From: Plakobranchus ocellatus
Lineage: Eukaryota > Mollusca > Gastropoda > Plakobranchidae
Assembly: GCA_019648995.1 (NCBI GenBank)
Contig: BLXT01007159.1
Location: 830,479-853,971 of the forward strand
Length of the DNA: 23,493 nt
Direction: 5' to 3'
Numbering within the stretch: position 1 is the stretch's first letter; the number at the start of each line of letters is the position of its first letter. The position numbers were made by a program, and so were the translations under genes. Of the stretch, positions 21,789-23,493 are shown in pieces. Below the pieces are notes generated by a model. The model made no database searches. It was not told the origin of the DNA and worked only from the letters and a program-made list of their open reading frames with translations.

Positions 21789-22922
21789 CTGTAATTAAAA
21801 TATCTGTATTGCTCCTGAAAATTTAAAAAAGTTGAATACATATTAATTAAAAGTGACTAACACTTATCAAACTGTATTCGACATTGACCATGAGTGGCCT
21901 TCAATGTGTCCACTAGCCCCACTACCACTGACTGGGATAAGGGATTTTTTCGAGTAACAGATTTTCTATTATCTATGTTCTAGGAATGTATCTGTGACTA
22001 TCACAGTTGACAGTGAGCCTCTAGAAATAGAATGTAATTTAAGTAATTTTTTTTTTTGTAATTTGAAGAGGCAAGTATCAGCTATATTAGGTAAGTTAAC
22101 AAGGTCTGAAAGAGTTAGAACATTTTATTTCATTTAAATTGTAACTTTCATTAAAACTCACTTACCTCCAAATATTTTCATGTTAAAAATACATTCATAC
22201 TTTTAAAGCCATTCAAATAGATTTTTCTAAAACATTCACACAGATTTTCAGCTATCCCTCTCATTTCATATATATATGCCAATTCATTGTTTTTCCCAAC
22301 TTTTGGTAACGACTTTCAAATCTTGATTCAACAGAAGAAATTCTGTTTAGAACTGGTAAATTGACTTTGAGTAATTGACAAGATGAATATATGAGCTAAG
22401 ATCAGCTTATTGCAGAACAATAAAATAAACTTTTCAGAGTTGATAACTGCAGAACAATCAAGCAAATTTAGGGGCTTATTTGTTGCTAGTGTCAGATTGA
22501 TGAAAAAAAAGAAAAGATTCTTTGTTTCTTCTTCAAGCACCTTGTCTGATCCTCAACTCAAACCTGTTCTCAGTTAACCTTACTAGGCTGTCATTGCTAT
22601 GAGTATATTCATGTGCTCAGACTTTCAGTAAAAGTTATTTTCTCTCTGTCTCTACTGCATTTGCCTTCAATCTCTCCAGTGATTGCTAAGTGTTTATATA
22701 AACCCTTGTTTTTTCAAATCCGTCCCAGAAATTGTAGTTGCCTCTATCTTATGGTTTTAATTAATAATCGCTCAGGATTAGCTTCTTTCAGTACCGATTC
22801 ACTGGATTTTTTTTTTACTGTCCATCCATGATATCCTCATAATTCTTCTCATATAAATCTCTTCTGTTTCCAGTTTCACTCTAAATCCTTGTTTATTTTC
22901 CAACACGCACTCCCATACATAA
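21789..22922. other. 5' flank of the kinase gene
   Basis: Expected position of any 5' UTR exon and promoter. I see no CpG island, no convincing TATA box and no coding-like stretch. Short frames at 22328-22540 (minus) and 22613-22831 (plus) have no recognisable content. Confidence 0.45.
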
Positions 22923-22924
22923 TA

Positions 22925-22981
22925 CAGTTGACTACTGATAAGTCGATGTCTTTGGGGGATTAAAATCAACATCGACTTATC
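22925..22981. repeat. Transposon tip with 13-bp hairpin
   Basis: GATAAGTCGATGT (22937-22949) and ACATCGACTTATC (22969-22981) are perfect reverse complements separated by 19 bp, just inside the terminal CAGTTGAC. It may be a transposase-binding subterminal palindrome. Confidence 0.8.
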
Positions 22982-23335
22982 CATACATCCACTCATCCAT
23001 TTTTTCCTACAAAATTTTTTAATTAGGGGAGCAACCATGTCAGATAATTGTAGTAATGCAGTTACTTCCCCTGATAATTGAAAAATTCGTGAAGGACGTG
23101 TTTGCATTGTTGCATGCAGTGTGTTCTGTTATTGTTAGTCCTAAAAAGGACTCCTACCCAGCTTTAGAGCCCAACTAGGTTGATCCCCGAGCTAAGGAGA
23201 AGAGAGGTAAATGAAAGAGATTTTGGCCATTCTTTATTTAGGGATAGATTTGAAAAAAGATGTGAGGGGAGCCTGCTTTTTAGACTGCACTTTGTGGCAA
23301 TCAATTGTTTTTTGGACTTTCGTTAAAAGATCATC

Positions 23336-23493
23336 TTAGATGCCCTTTTGCATGAAATACTGTGATAGTGTTTTCATAGCTGTGGCGACGTTCTCATCAC
23401 TAACAGGGGTTATTTCCTCACCCTGGTCATCCTCATCTGTTTCAGCAGTTGGCCCGTTTCCATCTTCTGTCTCTTCCTCTGTCTGTGTACTTG
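23336..23493 (-). CDS. Tigger-like transposase, C-terminal 51 codons (partial)
   Basis: The frame enters from the right edge and ends at TAA (23336-23338). It encodes a very acidic linker (TEEETEDGNGP, ETDEDDQGEE) and then a short helix ending VATAMKTLSQYFMQKGI. As I recall, Tigger/CENPB-derived transposases end this way, with an acidic stretch and a final helix. The N-terminal helix-turn-helix and DDE domains lie outside the window, so intactness cannot be judged. Members carry out TA-targeted cut-and-paste transposition in the nucleus. Confidence 0.65.
   Translation of the reverse strand, partial: STQTEEETEDGNGPTAETDEDDQGEEITPVSDENVATAMKTLSQYFMQKGI

Larger units (their letters stand above)
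22923..23493 (-). mobile_element. Tigger/pogo-like DNA transposon, 3' end
   Basis: A TA dinucleotide (22923-22924, the expected target duplication) is followed by CAGTTGACTACTGATAAGTC, which resembles the CAGT-GAC terminal inverted repeats of Tigger elements. Inside lie a subterminal hairpin and the C-terminal coding end of a minus-strand transposase, about 400 bp from the tip. The element continues past the right edge, so the other terminus and the DDE domain are not visible. Family assignment rests on the terminus, the TA site and the C-terminal peptide. Confidence 0.72.

Noticed and set aside
22799..23107. 102-codon minus-strand frame at the Tigger tip
   Set aside because: It crosses the transposon terminus and hairpin into flanking DNA and lies beyond the transposase stop, so it is non-coding.

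Overview
This window looks like nuclear DNA of an invertebrate animal. It is AT-rich, has long non-coding spacers, GT-AG introns, AT/AC/TCTA microsatellites, tRNA-derived SINEs and a pogo/Tigger-type DNA transposon. Nothing bacterial is visible: no operons, no packed open frames and no CRISPR array. A lophotrochozoan such as a mollusc would fit, but the phylum is a guess from general character, not from a recognised sequence.

The main content is one minus-strand, multi-exon gene covering about 9.46-21.79 kb. I rebuilt it by reading the reverse strand and matching splice sites and phases. Ten coding exons join in frame from an ATG at 21770 to a TGA at 9563-9565, giving 2,628 nt and 875 residues. 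The N-terminal ~345 residues are a serine/threonine protein kinase domain with the ATP lysine (FAIK), catalytic loop HCDIKPDN, DFG, SPE and a subdomain XI arginine. The domain is non-RD and its glycine loop is poor. Its layout is closest, from memory, to the MAP3K8 (TPL2)/MAP3K14 (NIK) branch. The last exon alone encodes a 530-residue polar, serine-rich, probably disordered tail with a basic patch and a SUMO-interaction-like motif. An AATAAA signal lies about 80 nt past the stop.

Layout, left to right. 1-206: a tRNA-derived SINE on the minus strand with a perfect 13-bp target-site duplication. 207-8350: AT-rich intergenic DNA with microsatellites, a two-copy 25-bp tandem repeat and one unassigned 89-codon frame. 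8353-8431: a ~51-bp copy of a piece of the kinase gene's last exon, bounded by near-identical 13-bp direct repeats. 9460-21788: the kinase gene. Its fourth intron carries a second copy of the same SINE family in the opposite orientation to copy 1, a GT/AC microsatellite and a degenerate pair of repeats. The intron after exon 1 holds a coding-like stretch that may be an unplaced or alternative exon. 22923-23493: one end of a Tigger/pogo-like transposon, with a TA, a terminal inverted-repeat-like sequence and the last 51 codons of a minus-strand transposase that runs off the right edge.

The kinase gene is the only host gene I can support. The rest is repeat-rich spacer. The most unusual item is the exon-fragment insertion at 8.37 kb. 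The most interesting protein-level point is an atypical non-RD kinase fused to a long tail with a candidate SUMO-binding motif.
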